A DNA stretch of 64,000 bases. Origin: Roseiarcus sp963820795. GTDB lineage: Bacteria > Pseudomonadota > Alphaproteobacteria > Rhizobiales > Beijerinckiaceae. This document shows, piece by piece, positions 1 through 9,884 of the stretch (positions are counted from its first letter, which is position 1; every line of letters starts with the position of its first letter). The translations under genes were made by a program, and so were the position numbers. Where the stretch lies: the NCBI GenBank assembly GCA_963820795.1, contig CAWGBJ010000020.1, positions 1-64,000 on the forward strand, read 5' to 3'. The notes beneath the pieces are model-generated. The model saw only the letters and a list, made by a program, of their open reading frames with translations. It ran no database searches and had not been told where the DNA came from.

Positions 1-591
1 CCCCGCTCGCAGCTAACCAAGGAGGACATCTCGCCTTACTTCTGGCCCAACGGTACGATGCCGAACTCCAGAGAGTTTGATGATCTCGTAGCGGAGAACT
101 TCGCAAGCTACAGGCTGCGGATCGGCGGTCTCGTCGAGATACCGCGGGAGTTTTCGCTGGCCGATCTCAAGGCGCTGGCGAAGCAGGAGCAGATCACGAC
201 GCATTTCTGCATCCAGGGCTGGTCCGGCGTCGCCGAATGGGGCGGTGTTCCCATGCGCGACATTCTCGATCTGGTGAAGCCTATGCCGGCGGCGCGTTAC
301 GCGGTGTTCTATTCCCTGGCCGACGGCGCGGACGGCGGACGCTATTACGACGTCCATAAACTCGAGAACATGCGCCATGAACTAACGATTCTCGCCTACG
401 AGATGAACTGGGCGCCTGTCAGCGTCCTGCATGGCGCGCCCCTGCGGCTGCGCTGCGAGAACGAGTTGGGTTTCAAGATGGTCAAGTGGGTCACGGCAAT
501 CGAGTTCGTTCATGATTTTTCCGACCTCGGCGCCGGCCAAGGCGGCTACAACGAGGACCACGAGTTCTATGGGTACCGAATGCCGATTTGA
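1..591 (+). CDS. Molybdopterin-dependent sulfite-oxidase-type oxidoreductase, C-terminal part
   Basis: The reading frame is open from the first base, so the gene begins outside the window and about 196 residues are visible. The protein matches the oxidoreductase molybdopterin-binding fold of the sulfite oxidase/YedY family. The motif HFCIQGWSG carries the conserved cysteine (codon 208-210) that ligates molybdenum in this family. The C-terminal stretch with LRLRCENELGFKMVKWV is the usual cofactor-pocket region. No dimerisation domain or heme domain follows, so this is the short bacterial form. The substrate cannot be told from sequence. It is followed 66 bases later by a CBS-domain gene on the same strand. 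Confidence 0.85.
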   Translation, partial: PRSQLTKEDISPYFWPNGTMPNSREFDDLVAENFASYRLRIGGLVEIPREFSLADLKALAKQEQITTHFCIQGWSGVAEWGGVPMRDILDLVKPMPAARYAVFYSLADGADGGRYYDVHKLENMRHELTILAYEMNWAPVSVLHGAPLRLRCENELGFKMVKWVTAIEFVHDFSDLGAGQGGYNEDHEFYGYRMPI

Positions 592-657
592 TCGCCCCTT
601 GCGATCACCATCAGACCGGTTCGACCGGCAGCAAGAGCGAAGCCAGGAAATGAAACG

Positions 658-1098
658 ATGATCGTCAAGACTATATTGCCTCGCGCGCTCGAACGTCTGT
701 CCGTGATCGAAGCAGGAGCACCAGTCAGCGAGGCGGCCACGCTGATGTCCAAGCCACATACCGACCTCATCGTCGTGTGCGATCATGGCGACATGGTCGG
801 TGTTTTGACAAAGACCGACATCGTCGGTCAGATCGGTCGCTGCATGGGTTCAGGCTGCACGGCAAGGGTGGACAGCATCATGACGCGCGACGTCACCTAT
901 TGCCGGGCAGACGACGTGCTGCTCGAAGTCTGGTCGGTGATGAGGGAACGCGGTGTGCAACGTGTTCCGATCCTCGACGAAGCACGAAGGCCGCTCGGCA
1001 TCATTTATGCGCGGGAAGCCTTGCAGGCCCTCCTGTCCGAATCAGAGGACGAGGATGAATTGCTTCGCGATTACATTTCCGGGGTCGGATATCGGTGA
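658..1098 (+). CDS. CBS-domain pair protein
   Basis: A 146-residue protein made of two CBS motifs and nothing else: roughly residues 8-60, ending in GDMVGVLTKTDIVGQI, and 68-130, starting at VDSIMTRDV and ending in RPLGIIYAREAL. Stand-alone CBS pairs bind adenine nucleotides or similar ligands and act as small sensors. The acidic C-terminus (ESEDEDELL) is notable. An AGGA sequence lies upstream of the ATG. It may be co-transcribed with the molybdoenzyme gene before it. The ligand and target are unknown. Confidence 0.85.
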   Translation: MIVKTILPRALERLSVIEAGAPVSEAATLMSKPHTDLIVVCDHGDMVGVLTKTDIVGQIGRCMGSGCTARVDSIMTRDVTYCRADDVLLEVWSVMRERGVQRVPILDEARRPLGIIYAREALQALLSESEDEDELLRDYISGVGYR

Positions 1099-1200
1099 AC
1101 TGAACCCAGCGACCGTCGTCAATTCTGACCATCGACCGACGTGTACCTGCGCGGACAACGAATACCTTGAAAGGAGTGGCGATGCCCCGTCAGAATTCAG

Positions 1201-1539
1201 ATGACTTCCAGCCAGGCTATCCAGCGTCAACAGGCGTTATCGAGATGGGATAATGAAGGCGGCGCCGCCGATCCCACCGTGACTCCGGTGGCTGACAAAA
1301 AACAAATTCCAACCCCGGAAATGAGCAACGCCGATCTTGTCGCGCTACACGTCCGGGTCATCGCGCTAGAGAATTTGCTGATTTCATTGCTCGCTACGGC
1401 ATCGGATCAACAACTCGAACTCGCGCGCGAAATGGCCGGTTACATCTCGCCGAGGCCGGGCTTTACCCATCATCCGCTTACCATACATGCCGCAGCCCAC
1501 ATGATTGATCTCATCGAGCGGTCGTCCCGCTTCCGATGA
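1201..1539 (+). CDS. Hypothetical protein
   Basis: A 112-residue open frame with a polar N-terminus and a more helical half (about residues 42-105) that includes LVALHVRVIALENLLISLL. No family is recognised. No ribosome binding site precedes the ATG at 1201. A good one (AAAGGAG) precedes an ATG at 1181 in another frame, which opens only 23 codons. The true start is therefore doubtful, and either a short leader peptide or a disturbed frame is possible. The gene ends 30 bases before the IS3 element. Confidence 0.4.
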   Translation: MTSSQAIQRQQALSRWDNEGGAADPTVTPVADKKQIPTPEMSNADLVALHVRVIALENLLISLLATASDQQLELAREMAGYISPRPGFTHHPLTIHAAAHMIDLIERSSRFR

Positions 1540-1606
1540 CTGGAAGCCAGTCGATCCGATGATAAGACGTGGACTTGCCCCGCATTTGCGGAGAGCGTTT
1601 TCGAGT

Positions 1607-2464
1607 TTACGCGGCCTGCCTCTCGAACTGAAGCGGGCTGATGAAGTCGAGCGCCGAATGGCGGCGGACGGCATTGTAGAAGCCGTCGATATAGCGCCCG
1701 ATTGCGGCGGTCGCTTCAGTTCGGCTCCGGAAGACGGTGCGCCAGACGAGTTCGGCCTTCAGCGTCTTGAAGAACGTCTCGACCATGGCGTTATCGAAGC
1801 AGTTTCCCTTTCCCGACATCGAAATCAGGATGCCGTTCTTCCTCAGCTCAGCCTGGTAATCGAGGGAGCAGTATTGGCTGCCGCGGTCCGCGTGGTGAAT
1901 GAGGCCGGCGACCGGACGCCGCACGGCGATGGCCCGGCGCAGAGCCGACAATGCCAGTTCCTTGTGAAGCCGATCGCTGGTTGCCCAGCCGACGACGCGC
2001 CGGGCGAACAGGTCGATGACGACGGCGAGGTAGAGCCAGCCCTCGCGGGTCCACACGTAGGAGATGTCGGCGCCCCACTTCTGGTTCGGCCCGGCCGCTG
2101 CGAAGTCCTGGTCCAGAAGGTTCGGGGCGATCGGAAAGGCGTGAAGGCTGTCGGTGGTGCGCTTGAACCGCCGCTTCTGCCGAGCCCTGAGCCCATTCTC
2201 GCGCATCAGCCGGGCGACGCGCCTGCGGCCGATGGTAAGCCCATTGTCGCGAAGTTCGTGCACCATGCGCGGGCTGCCGTAGGTCCCGTTCGAAAGGGTG
2301 AAGGCCGAGCGGACATGAGCCAGCAGCACCATATCGTCACGCTGTCGGCGGCAGGCCGGGCGCTCCTTCCAGGCGAGGTATCCGCTCGCACTGACGTCGA
2401 GGACCTTGCATAGACGCTGGACGGGGAAATCCTTTTTCGCCGCATCGATGAGACGGAACCTCAT
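1607..2464 (-). CDS. IS3-family transposase OrfB (DDE catalytic part)
   Basis: A 285-residue protein with an HTH_21-like N-terminal part followed by the integrase core. The catalytic acidic residues sit in WGADISYV, in VVIDLFARRVVGWA/HHADRGSQY and in NAMVETFFKTLK, giving an intact D-D-E set. Its ATG overlaps the stop of orfA as ATGA. The fused OrfAB transposase would be made by a -1 frameshift at the slippery site upstream. No disabling lesion is visible. Confidence 0.93.
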   Translation of the reverse strand: MRFRLIDAAKKDFPVQRLCKVLDVSASGYLAWKERPACRRQRDDMVLLAHVRSAFTLSNGTYGSPRMVHELRDNGLTIGRRRVARLMRENGLRARQKRRFKRTTDSLHAFPIAPNLLDQDFAAAGPNQKWGADISYVWTREGWLYLAVVIDLFARRVVGWATSDRLHKELALSALRRAIAVRRPVAGLIHHADRGSQYCSLDYQAELRKNGILISMSGKGNCFDNAMVETFFKTLKAELVWRTVFRSRTEATAAIGRYIDGFYNAVRRHSALDFISPLQFERQAA

Positions 2465-2760
2465 CGACTTCCCTCCTTGGCGAAAAAAGTCGCAGCCCTC
2501 TTCAGGATCTCGCGTTCCTGCCGCAAGATCTCGTTCTCGCGCCGCAACCGCTTCAACTCGGCCGCCATATCCTCCTGCCGCTCGGGAGGCGGCGCTTCCA
2601 GATCACGCTCCCGGCGCTTGTCGATCCATCGCCGCAGCGTCGAAAGGCCGATCTCGAGATCCTCGGCAATCTCGCGCTGTGTGCGCCCGCTTGTCTCCAC
2701 CAGACGCACGGCCTCCGCCTCAAATTCTTTGCCAAACCGGCGATGCGCCTTGCCCATCAA
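2461..2760 (-). CDS. IS3-family transposase OrfA (HTH)
   Basis: A 99-residue protein. The helix-turn-helix lies at about residues 10-50 (KEFEAEAVRLVETSGRTQRE...LSTLRRWIDK). A leucine-zipper-like helix, about residues 66-90, ends in ILRQEREILKRA and serves multimerisation in IS3 elements. The last codons contain the frameshift signal, and the stop overlaps the orfB start. Confidence 0.93.
   Translation of the reverse strand: MMGKAHRRFGKEFEAEAVRLVETSGRTQREIAEDLEIGLSTLRRWIDKRRERDLEAPPPERQEDMAAELKRLRRENEILRQEREILKRAATFFAKEGSR
2482..2488 (-). promoter_or_regulatory. Programmed -1 frameshift heptamer T TTT TTC
   Basis: On the minus strand orfA reads GCG ACT TTT TTC GCC, which places an X XXY YYZ heptamer (T TTT TTC) exactly in the zero frame. 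A slip of one base backward leads directly into the orfB frame about 8 codons before the orfB ATG. This is the standard way IS3 elements make their OrfAB fusion. The AAGGAGGG between the heptamer and the orfB start could act as a stimulatory Shine-Dalgarno-like element or support orfB initiation. Confidence 0.7.
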
Positions 2761-2810
2761 ATGCTCCTCTTTCCTTCAGAAGAGCTCTCCAGCTTTACGA
2801 GGCAAGTCCA

Positions 2811-3080
2811 GGCGCGCCATCTCCAGTTTAACGTGAGATGGTTCTGTGGCCCTGGTCACTGATTGGTCGTCTCGCGCGACGTCACACCGCGAGGAAAAAG
2901 GTCGGCTCAGGGCGGGAAGCGGTCGTCGACAGGGAGGATAGCGCGCCTAGACGCCGGATCCGATACGCGCAGGGTTCGCATATCTCTGCCGTCTGGCGTG
3001 AAATTTTGCAGCGATGCACGACGCGGTTCTAGGTGCAGCTTACGTGGTAGCCTTCGCCTTGGACCTAAGGGAGCAAGCCC
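2811..3080. other. Gap without a recognisable gene
   Basis: This stretch lies between the IS3 right end and an ABC-transporter remnant. Short open frames exist, but none resembles a protein family. I see no RNA gene or clear promoter. Confidence 0.4.
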
Positions 3081-3520
3081 GTGAGGCGGCGAGACTTTAT
3101 CAGAGTGCTCGGCGGCGCGGCAGCAGTGTGGCCGCTGGCGGCACGCGCGCAACAGTCTACGCCTGCTTGGGTCGGTATCCTGCACGGGCAATCGGCCGAG
3201 GTTGATGCGGCTATCGACACCCTTGCCCAGGAGCGAGCTGCGGGCCTGGCGATCAGCGCCGATGGCTTTCCTGCCGGTCGAAGCAGGCAGCTCGCCGCAT
3301 CGGAGGCTCCTATGTGGGTCGCATCCTCAAGGGCGAGAAGCCAGGGGATTTGCCGGTGATGCAGCCGACCAATTTCGAGCTGGTCATCAATATCCAAACG
3401 GCCCGTCTCTTGGGCATCGACGTATTGCCAATGCTGCTTGCCATCGCCGACGAAGTCATTGAATGTGGGTCCGATTTGCTTGCTGCACTGCGTGAGTCCG
3501 GTTGTGGCCCACCTCACTGA
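3081..3520 (+). pseudogene. ABC transporter substrate-binding protein remnant
   Basis: The frame opens with GTG behind AGGGAGC and encodes a typical twin-arginine-like signal (MRRRDFIRVLGGAAAVWPLAARAQ), as in the ABC_sub_bind family of periplasmic proteins. A frameshift near 3310 then leads into the family's C-terminal end, GRILKGEKPGDLPV followed by QPTNFELVINIQTA and ADEVIE. The middle of the protein, normally about 250 residues, is missing. The gene is therefore an internal-deletion pseudogene. Confidence 0.75.
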
Positions 3521-3543
3521 TCCTCTGACCCGAAGAGGTTGCG

Positions 3544-6500
3544 ATGGCATACGTATTCGTAAGCTATTCGCGGCGAGACAAGCAGGAGCTTGAGAAGCTT
3601 GTCTCTACGTTGGAAACCGCCGGGCACGGCGTCTGGTGGGATGTTCAATCCATTCAAGGCGGCGAGGACTGGCAGGCTGCGATCAGTCGCGCAATCGTGG
3701 ATTCTGACGTTACGATTTTGATCTTGTCGCCGCATGCGGTGAATTCAGAATGGGTGCAAAGGGAACTCGCAATCTCCTGGGACAACCATAAGCCCGTCAT
3801 CCCATTCCAGGTCGCCCCGGTCGAACAAATTCCGGATCTGATCAAGAAAGGAAACATCAACATTGTGATCGCGTACAATGCCCACGACGCGGCATTGTCG
3901 AAGCTGCTCGCCGATCTGGGCGGCGTTGCCAGAGCCGGGCGGCGAATTCCGTTTGCGGCCCGCTATGCCCGACTGAGCAATTTCCTAGGTAGAAGCGATG
4001 ATTTCCGTCGCATTCACGCGCTGCTCCAGACGCCGAGGGGCCCGGGTGCCGCCCGGGTAGGGCTGCATGGAATGGGAGGAATCGGCAGAGACTCAACTCT
4101 GCATCGAATATGCTCACCGTTACCGCTACTACTTTCCCGACGGCGTATTTTTCGTAGACGCAGGAGCGGACCTCGGCCATCAGTTTGCCTCCCTGGCGCC
4201 CGTCATCGATCCTTCCGGCGAATCCTTTCCGCTGCGTTCGAAATCTCGACGTGCTCTGCGACGCAGTGGTTCAAAATCTCTCGGAGCTGCGGCGCGCACT
4301 TCTCATCCTCGATAACGTTCCGTCCGCGCGTTTCATGCGCCTTGCCGTCATCGGCAAGACCACGCGGCTTTTGGCGTTGCGTTGTCCGATTCTATTCAAC
4401 AGCCGCCAGCAGATAGAAGGGGCCGAATTCGAGAGCCTCACGCTCGGTCCCCTGTCGGATCACGATGGGTTGGAGCTGATCGTCCGCCACCGGCCTGATC
4501 TGGCTGACGACCCGGACGTCGAGCAGCTCACAAAGGTGCACGGGAACGTGCCGCTCGCGGTCGAACTTGCCGGCTCCTTTCTGGCAAGGCGTCCGAAAGC
4601 CAGTGTCGCGGCCTATATCGCAGAGCTGACGAAAAACGGCTGGCAGGAGACCATGTCGCTTGCCGGCATCCGGGCGGGAGACGTCGAGGCCTACGGCACA
4701 GCAAGCTTCTTGCCGGCGCTCAAGGCCCAATTCGGCCTGCTCGAAAACGCGGCCACTGGTTCGCTGCTTGCGGCAGCGGCATTGCACGAAGGCGGCACGC
4801 TGGTGCCTATCGCGAGACTGAGCCTAATGACCGCCTTGTACGATGGCGCCGGCGGCCTGCGTACGCCCTTGACCGATGCCGTCAACGACGCCGCTCACGC
4901 CAATCTGCTGATCAAATCGAGCCCGACTCACGTCACTTTGCATCCCATCGTCCGCGACTACATCCTCCATCACACGGTCGACGATCTGGCGCTCGTCAGC
5001 CGACAATGCCTCGCCCGCTTCGCCGAGGCGGTTGACGATCTGGACACGGTAAAGCGTAACGTTGCCGAGCGCGGCGTCGACGAGATGGCGGCTGATCTGC
5101 GCTTTGTCGACCGGTTTGGCCGGGAAACGGGCGCGGCGCCATCGATCGTAGGGGACCTTTTGGCGATCCTTTACGGTCAGTCCCACGTATTCCGCGGCCT
5201 CACACCGGAAACGCTTGACAGTTGCTTCGAGCAGCAGGTGCTCCTCATGGCGCAGCGTGTCCGTTCTCCGCTCCTGGAAGGGAAGGCCCGCGCCGCCTGT
5301 GAGCGCCGTGCTCTCCCATATTTCACGACCCTGTGGACCACGGCAAAACCGCCGGAGCAGTTCCGAGCGAAGCTTGTCGGGCATCGCGGAACCATTGATC
5401 ATTTGCAGAGTCTCGCCGACCGGCACGCGGGCGGTGTCCTGCAGCTCCGAGGGCGACTTGTTCTGGTGGGCGTTGTCGTCTGCTGAATTGGAGGGCCGGC
5501 TATCGGCCGGAGCACGGCTGGCCTTGATCGAGTTCTCGCCGGACGGCAACCGACTTGCGGTCGTTGTCGGGGAAACAAGGCAACTCGGTGTCGTTGACCT
5601 CGCGGGCAAGACCTTCGAAGCCGTCGAGGACGCGCCGACGGGCTGGCTTAGCGCGTGGTTCCTGGACCAGAACTCGATAATCGGCATCATCGAAGGCGGC
5701 CGGACCTTGGCCAGCATCGACTTGAAGAGCAGGGCTGCACAGAACCTCCCGAGTTCGTTCGACTCGGACATTCGCGCCTGCACCCGTGTCGACGGTCGGC
5801 GCTTCTTGTTTCAGACGGCAGACGGCAGGTTCGCCCTGTATGACGCGGTGAAGCGAAGGACCGAGTGCGAATTTAGGTTCGAGAAAAACGATATCGAGGT
5901 TCATTGCGCGCGGCTGCTCGATGGCCATCTTGATCTCGCCACCAATCAGGGCATAGCCCAATTGGAGCTTCGCCCCCCATTCCGCGCGGTATTCCACGAG
6001 GATATCGACGGAACATGGGGCGGCTACCCCCGAATTTGGGAATATGCGACGAGCGTGTTTACGGCAAATGGCCGCTATCTCGTTTCGGCAGCGCACCACA
6101 ATTTCCTGGACGTCATTGAGCTGGGAGCGTCAACACGGGTATCTCAGGTCCCATCCAATACCATGGAAAATATTATCGCTGCTTCCGAGAATGGCAATGT
6201 GGTGGTGTCGGGTAATTCCTACCGCAGTGAACTCAATCTCTGGAATTTCGAAAAAGCGCCGGAACAGTCATCGAGCACCCGACATTCCGAGGAGATCATC
6301 AACGTCCTTTCCCTTCTCGGCGGGACGCGTCTTGTCACCGCCTCGATGGACTGGACCGCGAGGCTTTGGCAGCGGCAGACGGGCGCTCTTATGCAGCGCT
6401 ATGGCGGTACACTGGATACCGGGTATGGCAAGGGCCTCGCCAAGACCGTCGCCGACGACAGATTCCTGGTCGGCTACACGGTTCGAACAGCGATCTACGA

Positions 6501-7140
6501 TGCGGAGAGCGGCGAGCAACTATACAGCTTTCAGCCTCCCTGCGACGGCGTGACCGCGATCGGAATGGCACCCTCAGGACGATTCTTCACGACTGGTTCA
6601 TCGGATGGCATCCTGCTGATCTTTTCTGAGCACACAGAGTTGTTGTGGCAGGCCAAAGTCAACGATGCGGAGATCACCTGTACCGCAGTTTCGGAAGATG
6701 AAGGCTGGATCGTGTGGGGCGATACATCTGGCAACCTCACGCTTTTCGACGTTCCGGGCGGTGTTGCAAAACAGCTCTCCAGCAAGGACGATGGCATCGC
6801 CTGCGTGATGTTCCGGCCGGGTTCTGATCTTTTCTACTCCGGCCATAAAAGCGGGAAGCTGGGTGCCCGAAACGCCGGCACCGGGCTCATCATGGCGGAT
6901 ATCCAGGCCCACAGCGATGGGTTATCGGCATTCTCCTGGATTGACTTGAATGTCATAGCTTCGGCGTCGTGGGATGGAAAAATAGCGTTTTGGAATGGGA
7001 CAACGCTCACAATGAGCGGCTCTTTGAACATCGGGGAGCCGATAACTTGCATGGACTATAGGCAAGAGGACGGCATCCTGCTGCTCGGATTTTCGGTTGG
7101 CGACCTGGCCGCGTACCAACGCATCACGCCCGCCTCGTGA
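3544..7140 (+). pseudogene. TIR-NB-ARC-WD40 STAND protein, frameshifted
   Basis: Joined across three frames the product would be about 1,200 residues. A TIR domain (about residues 1-120: MAYVFVSYSRRDKQ, then SEWVQREL with candidate catalytic Glu74) is followed by an NB-ARC-type NTPase. The NTPase has a P-loop GLHGMGGIG at about 4060-4090, Walker B-like ALLILDN at 4296, and a winged-helix stretch to about 5000. Several WD40-type beta-propeller repeats follow from about 5390 to the stop. The architecture matches bacterial NLR-like STAND proteins, in which repeats sense a trigger and the TIR degrades NAD. Frameshifts lie at about 4087, 4240 and 5408, and each is repaired by removing one base. 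The first falls in the Walker A lysine codon: removing one G restores GIGKT. RBS GAGG precedes the ATG. It is either a dead gene or a sequencing artefact. Confidence 0.8.
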
Positions 7141-7784
7141 TCTCATGGTTGGCGGCGGCGGATCCCGCGCCTATGCGTGCGTCTCGAACCATGGCCGCGG
7201 GTCCATACCCTGTCGCCATCCTCGGATTTGCACGCCCCTCAGGAATAAGCCCGGCAGCTCAGCCCGCGTGGGCCCAATCTTCTTCTCGAAGGGTGAAGAG
7301 GCCAGCGATAGCCCGCCCTGGTGGCCTCGGTCGACAGCGGGCTTATGAAGAAGGCCTTGGCGAAAGCGTCCTTATAAAACAATAGGTAAAACAATCACAT
7401 AAGAGTGCCCAGTTTCATCCTGTCGGGCGCGCCAATAACTTCAATAGCTTAGTAGATTGACGACTCGTTTTGCAGATCGCGGCTCACCAAGAACTCACCA
7501 AAAATTAGAGGGTGCGGTCGGAAGATCGGCGGGGAAGCGCACAATCGAGAGACAATGCTCCTACCGTCGAGCGCGCGTCGTCCTTCGCCGGGGGCTTGGC
7601 TGGTCGGAGGTAGGCGGCTTTGCTCGACCATCAGCACTCGCGGCAGCCGGCCCATGCATTGAGAACGTCCGACCTTCAGGTTCGAAGGGCCACAATGGGA
7701 GAAGTCGCACTAGGCAGAGCAACTCCTCGCTGTTCGGCGGCGAGTACCTCGATCTCGTGACCGCCAAGAACGACGTGATCGCCC
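7141..7784. other. Gap without a recognisable gene
   Basis: Between the STAND gene and the first transposase scrap. An AT-richer patch around 7370-7510 differs from the neighbours. The phrase EYLDLVTAKNDVIARRLAD near 7740-7800 may belong to the transposase remnant that follows. Nothing else is supported. Confidence 0.35.
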
Positions 7785-7900
7785 GGCGCCTCGCCGATCA
7801 GAGCGCGCGCGGTTCATCGACGACGTCTACAAGCCGACCTCGTCTCCGTGCCGCCCTGGGCTATCTCAGCCCGCAACAGTTCGAGCACCGCACCGGCCCA
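7785..7900 (+). pseudogene. IS3-family OrfB C-terminal remnant
   Basis: Read across two frames the DNA gives RFIDDVYKPT and then RLRAALGYLSPQQFE, the signature end of IS3-family OrfB proteins (…YN..RLHSALGYLSP..FE). Only about 35 residues remain and no ends are visible. Confidence 0.55.
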
Positions 7901-7914
7901 CGGTCAAATCAGCG

Positions 7915-8160
7915 GCCTGATCGATGTCGGCCCGAGGGGTCCACTCCAGTATCGAGGTCTACGTCATCCAGCCTTCGAGCCTCCCGTGGATCGGCGGGCG
8001 CGTCGGACAAAGACCGACATCATCGACGTCGAGATGTTGCTTCGCACTTTGATGGCTTGGCCAAGGGCGAGCCTCGAGTCTCTTCGATGGTTCCGATCCC
8101 GACCGAGGCCGATGAGGAAGTGCGGCGCGCGTATCGGGAATAGGAGGACGTGACCGGGGC
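7915..8160 (+). pseudogene. IS110-family transposase remnant
   Basis: Alternating frames read VYVIQPSSLPVDRRAR, KTDIIDVEMLLRTL and SMVPIPTEADEEVRRAYRE. This is the conserved block between the RuvC-like and C-terminal domains of IS110-family transposases. At least two frameshifts are present and both ends are lost, so it is inactive. Confidence 0.6.
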
Positions 8161-8189
8161 TTCAGGAGGTGGCCCCGACCGGCTCGGCG

Positions 8190-8530
8190 ACCTCCAACCG
8201 CCAGGCCGAGATGATGTATCTGCTCCGGCGGTACATTCTCGGCCGGAACTTCTTCCTCAGGCCGGATTGCGTGCATCATGTTCCCGAAGCGGTCCGGCGC
8301 TATCACTCCAAGCGCTTCCGAGAGGCCTATGAGGCGGTCAAGCGACTTGACTATAGCGATGGCATCGTAACCCAGGGGAGCGCGCCCAGGCTAAGCTCGG
8401 CGCGCGCGAGGGACGCAAGCACAACATCCAGCTCGGCTTCGCGAGCCAGCGCCTCACCGCCATGGGCGACGCGCTGATCAGCCAGTCGACCGGGCGGTCC
8501 GCAGCCACCTTCTGCCCGAACGGAGGGTCA
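8190..8530 (+). pseudogene. Possible IcmB/TraU-type conjugation ATPase fragment
   Basis: In one frame the DNA gives MMYLLRRYILGRNFFL and HVPEAVRRYHSKRFREAYE. In the next frame it gives REGRKHNIQLGFASQRL and GDALISQSTGRF. The spacing and wording resemble the C-terminal part of IcmB/DotO-like VirB4 ATPases (a REGRK...QxxxASQxLxDF block). The match is by eye only and the piece is short and frameshifted. Confidence 0.3.
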
Positions 8531-9137
8531 GCGACGCTTTCGTCAATGTGGTCTTAGCGGAGATCGCCCTGCCGCTTCTGCGCGCGAAGGCGAAACGAAG
8601 CTATTCGGGCGCCGAATTGCGCGAGTTGTGCGCCGGCGCCGGCCTCACGTCCTGCCTCAACCCCAAGATGCATCGTCGTCGTGAGACTCTTCATCCTCGT
8701 CCGCCTGGACGTCGACGCGATCGCGGTCTTTGCGCCCGATGAGGGTGCCGCGCTCATGCGTTCGGTCGTGCATGGCTTCGGCTGGGGGATCGGTCACGAG
8801 ATCGCCCACAGCGTTTTCGGCCACGGACGCTCGTGCAAGTCCCGGCGGCTGACCCGAAGAACGCAGCGCCGTGTAAGTGCGCGCGCCCGCGCGAGCGGAA
8901 TCCACCAGAGTTGGCAAGGGCTTATGCGGACTATTCAGGTTGCGGAACCCCGACAAATGTGTTGGTTGCCGTATACCGCCGACATGATTAGGTCGGCGTT
9001 GGAATTTGTGGGCGGGGAGTGCTAGCCGCCCAGCAAGTTCACTCGCCGTCACCGTCCCACAAGACTCGCGCAGGCAAGGCTCCTGCGCGATGGGGTCGGC
9101 GCGCGACCAAAACCATAGAGAAGCGGAGATGTAGAGC
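8531..9137. other. Degenerate stretch, no supported gene
   Basis: Short frames continue downstream of the ATPase-like scrap (for example one reading RLFILVRLDVDAIAVFAPDEG at about 8683-8745), but none is recognised or well started. The last 60 bases form the leader of the LuxR-type gene. Confidence 0.3.
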
Positions 9138-9884
9138 ATGACCATTGACGCGGCGGCGATCCGCCTAACGGACACGATACTTGGCGACGACGGACCGGAT
9201 CTCGAACAGACGCTGAAGGCGATCGCCGCCAACATCGGAGTGCTGCATATCGCGTATGCTCCGTTGTGTTCGCAGAAAAGTGAAGACGCAAACCTGCTGA
9301 GTGCGATTTGCACCTATCCGGTCGCATGGCAAGCGCGCTATTTCAAGAAACAATACGCCCGAATCGATCCGGTCATTGCTCGGGGAAGCGAGGCGGTTCT
9401 GCCTTTCGACTGGGATGAAGTGCCCAAGGATGACCCGGCCGCTCGAGCATTTTTTGACGATGCAGCGGATCACGATGTGGGCCGCAATGGGTTGTCAATC
9501 CCAGTTCGAAACCGCAAGGGAGTCCGTTCTTTGGTTTCCTTCACGAGCAATCATTCGAAGGAGGATTGGGCGGCGTATAAATCGCGAAATATGGTAAAAT
9601 TACAGCCAATGGCTGTCTTGATCGACTCTGCCGCGGCCATCAATTTCAAACTGACGGCAGAGCCGGTCGAACTGTCGAAAAGAGAGGAGGAATGTCTGAT
9701 CTGGGCGGCGCGAGGCAAGACATATCACGACATTGCCGGGCTTCTGAATCTGTCGTTCGCCAGCGTAAAGGGGTATCTGGATACGGCGCGCCACAAATTG
9801 AGCTGCATAAACTTGACGCACGCGGTCGCCGTCGCCATTGCGACTGGAGTCATACCGGCGAAAGCCCTGAGACAGCCCTGCTGA
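9138..9884 (+). CDS. LuxR-family quorum-sensing-type regulator
   Basis: A 248-residue protein with the autoinducer-binding domain at about residues 20-165 and a GerE helix-turn-helix at about 180-236 (LSKREEECLIWAARGKT then LNLSFASVKGYLDTARHKL). The positions that line the acyl-homoserine-lactone pocket in LuxR/TraR proteins can be recognised: W64, Y68, D77, P78, W92 and G118. It could therefore still bind such a signal. No luxI-type synthase gene is present in the window, so it is a solo regulator here. It sits among transposase scraps and its target is unknown. A GGAG sequence lies upstream of the ATG. Confidence 0.9.
   Translation: MTIDAAAIRLTDTILGDDGPDLEQTLKAIAANIGVLHIAYAPLCSQKSEDANLLSAICTYPVAWQARYFKKQYARIDPVIARGSEAVLPFDWDEVPKDDPAARAFFDDAADHDVGRNGLSIPVRNRKGVRSLVSFTSNHSKEDWAAYKSRNMVKLQPMAVLIDSAAAINFKLTAEPVELSKREEECLIWAARGKTYHDIAGLLNLSFASVKGYLDTARHKLSCINLTHAVAVAIATGVIPAKALRQPC

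Larger units (their letters stand above)
1570..2810 (-). mobile_element. IS3-family insertion sequence, apparently complete
   Basis: The element is bounded by imperfect inverted repeats. The left end begins TGGACTTGCC (1570-1579) and the right end is the exact complement GGCAAGTCCA (2801-2810). Similarity continues inward to a shared GGAGAGC. The ends are TG...CA, as usual in the family. It contains overlapping orfA and orfB on the minus strand. No clear 3-5 bp target duplication is visible (acg on the left, ggc on the right), so one flank may have been rearranged after insertion. Confidence 0.85.

Noticed and set aside
1505..2413. A 302-codon open frame on the plus strand
   Set aside because: It lies entirely antisense to the IS3 transposase, its composition is that of a GC-rich shadow, and it resembles no family.
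7457..8143. A 228-codon open frame on the plus strand
   Set aside because: Parts of it spell pieces of IS3 and IS110 transposases in changing frames, so it is debris and not one gene.
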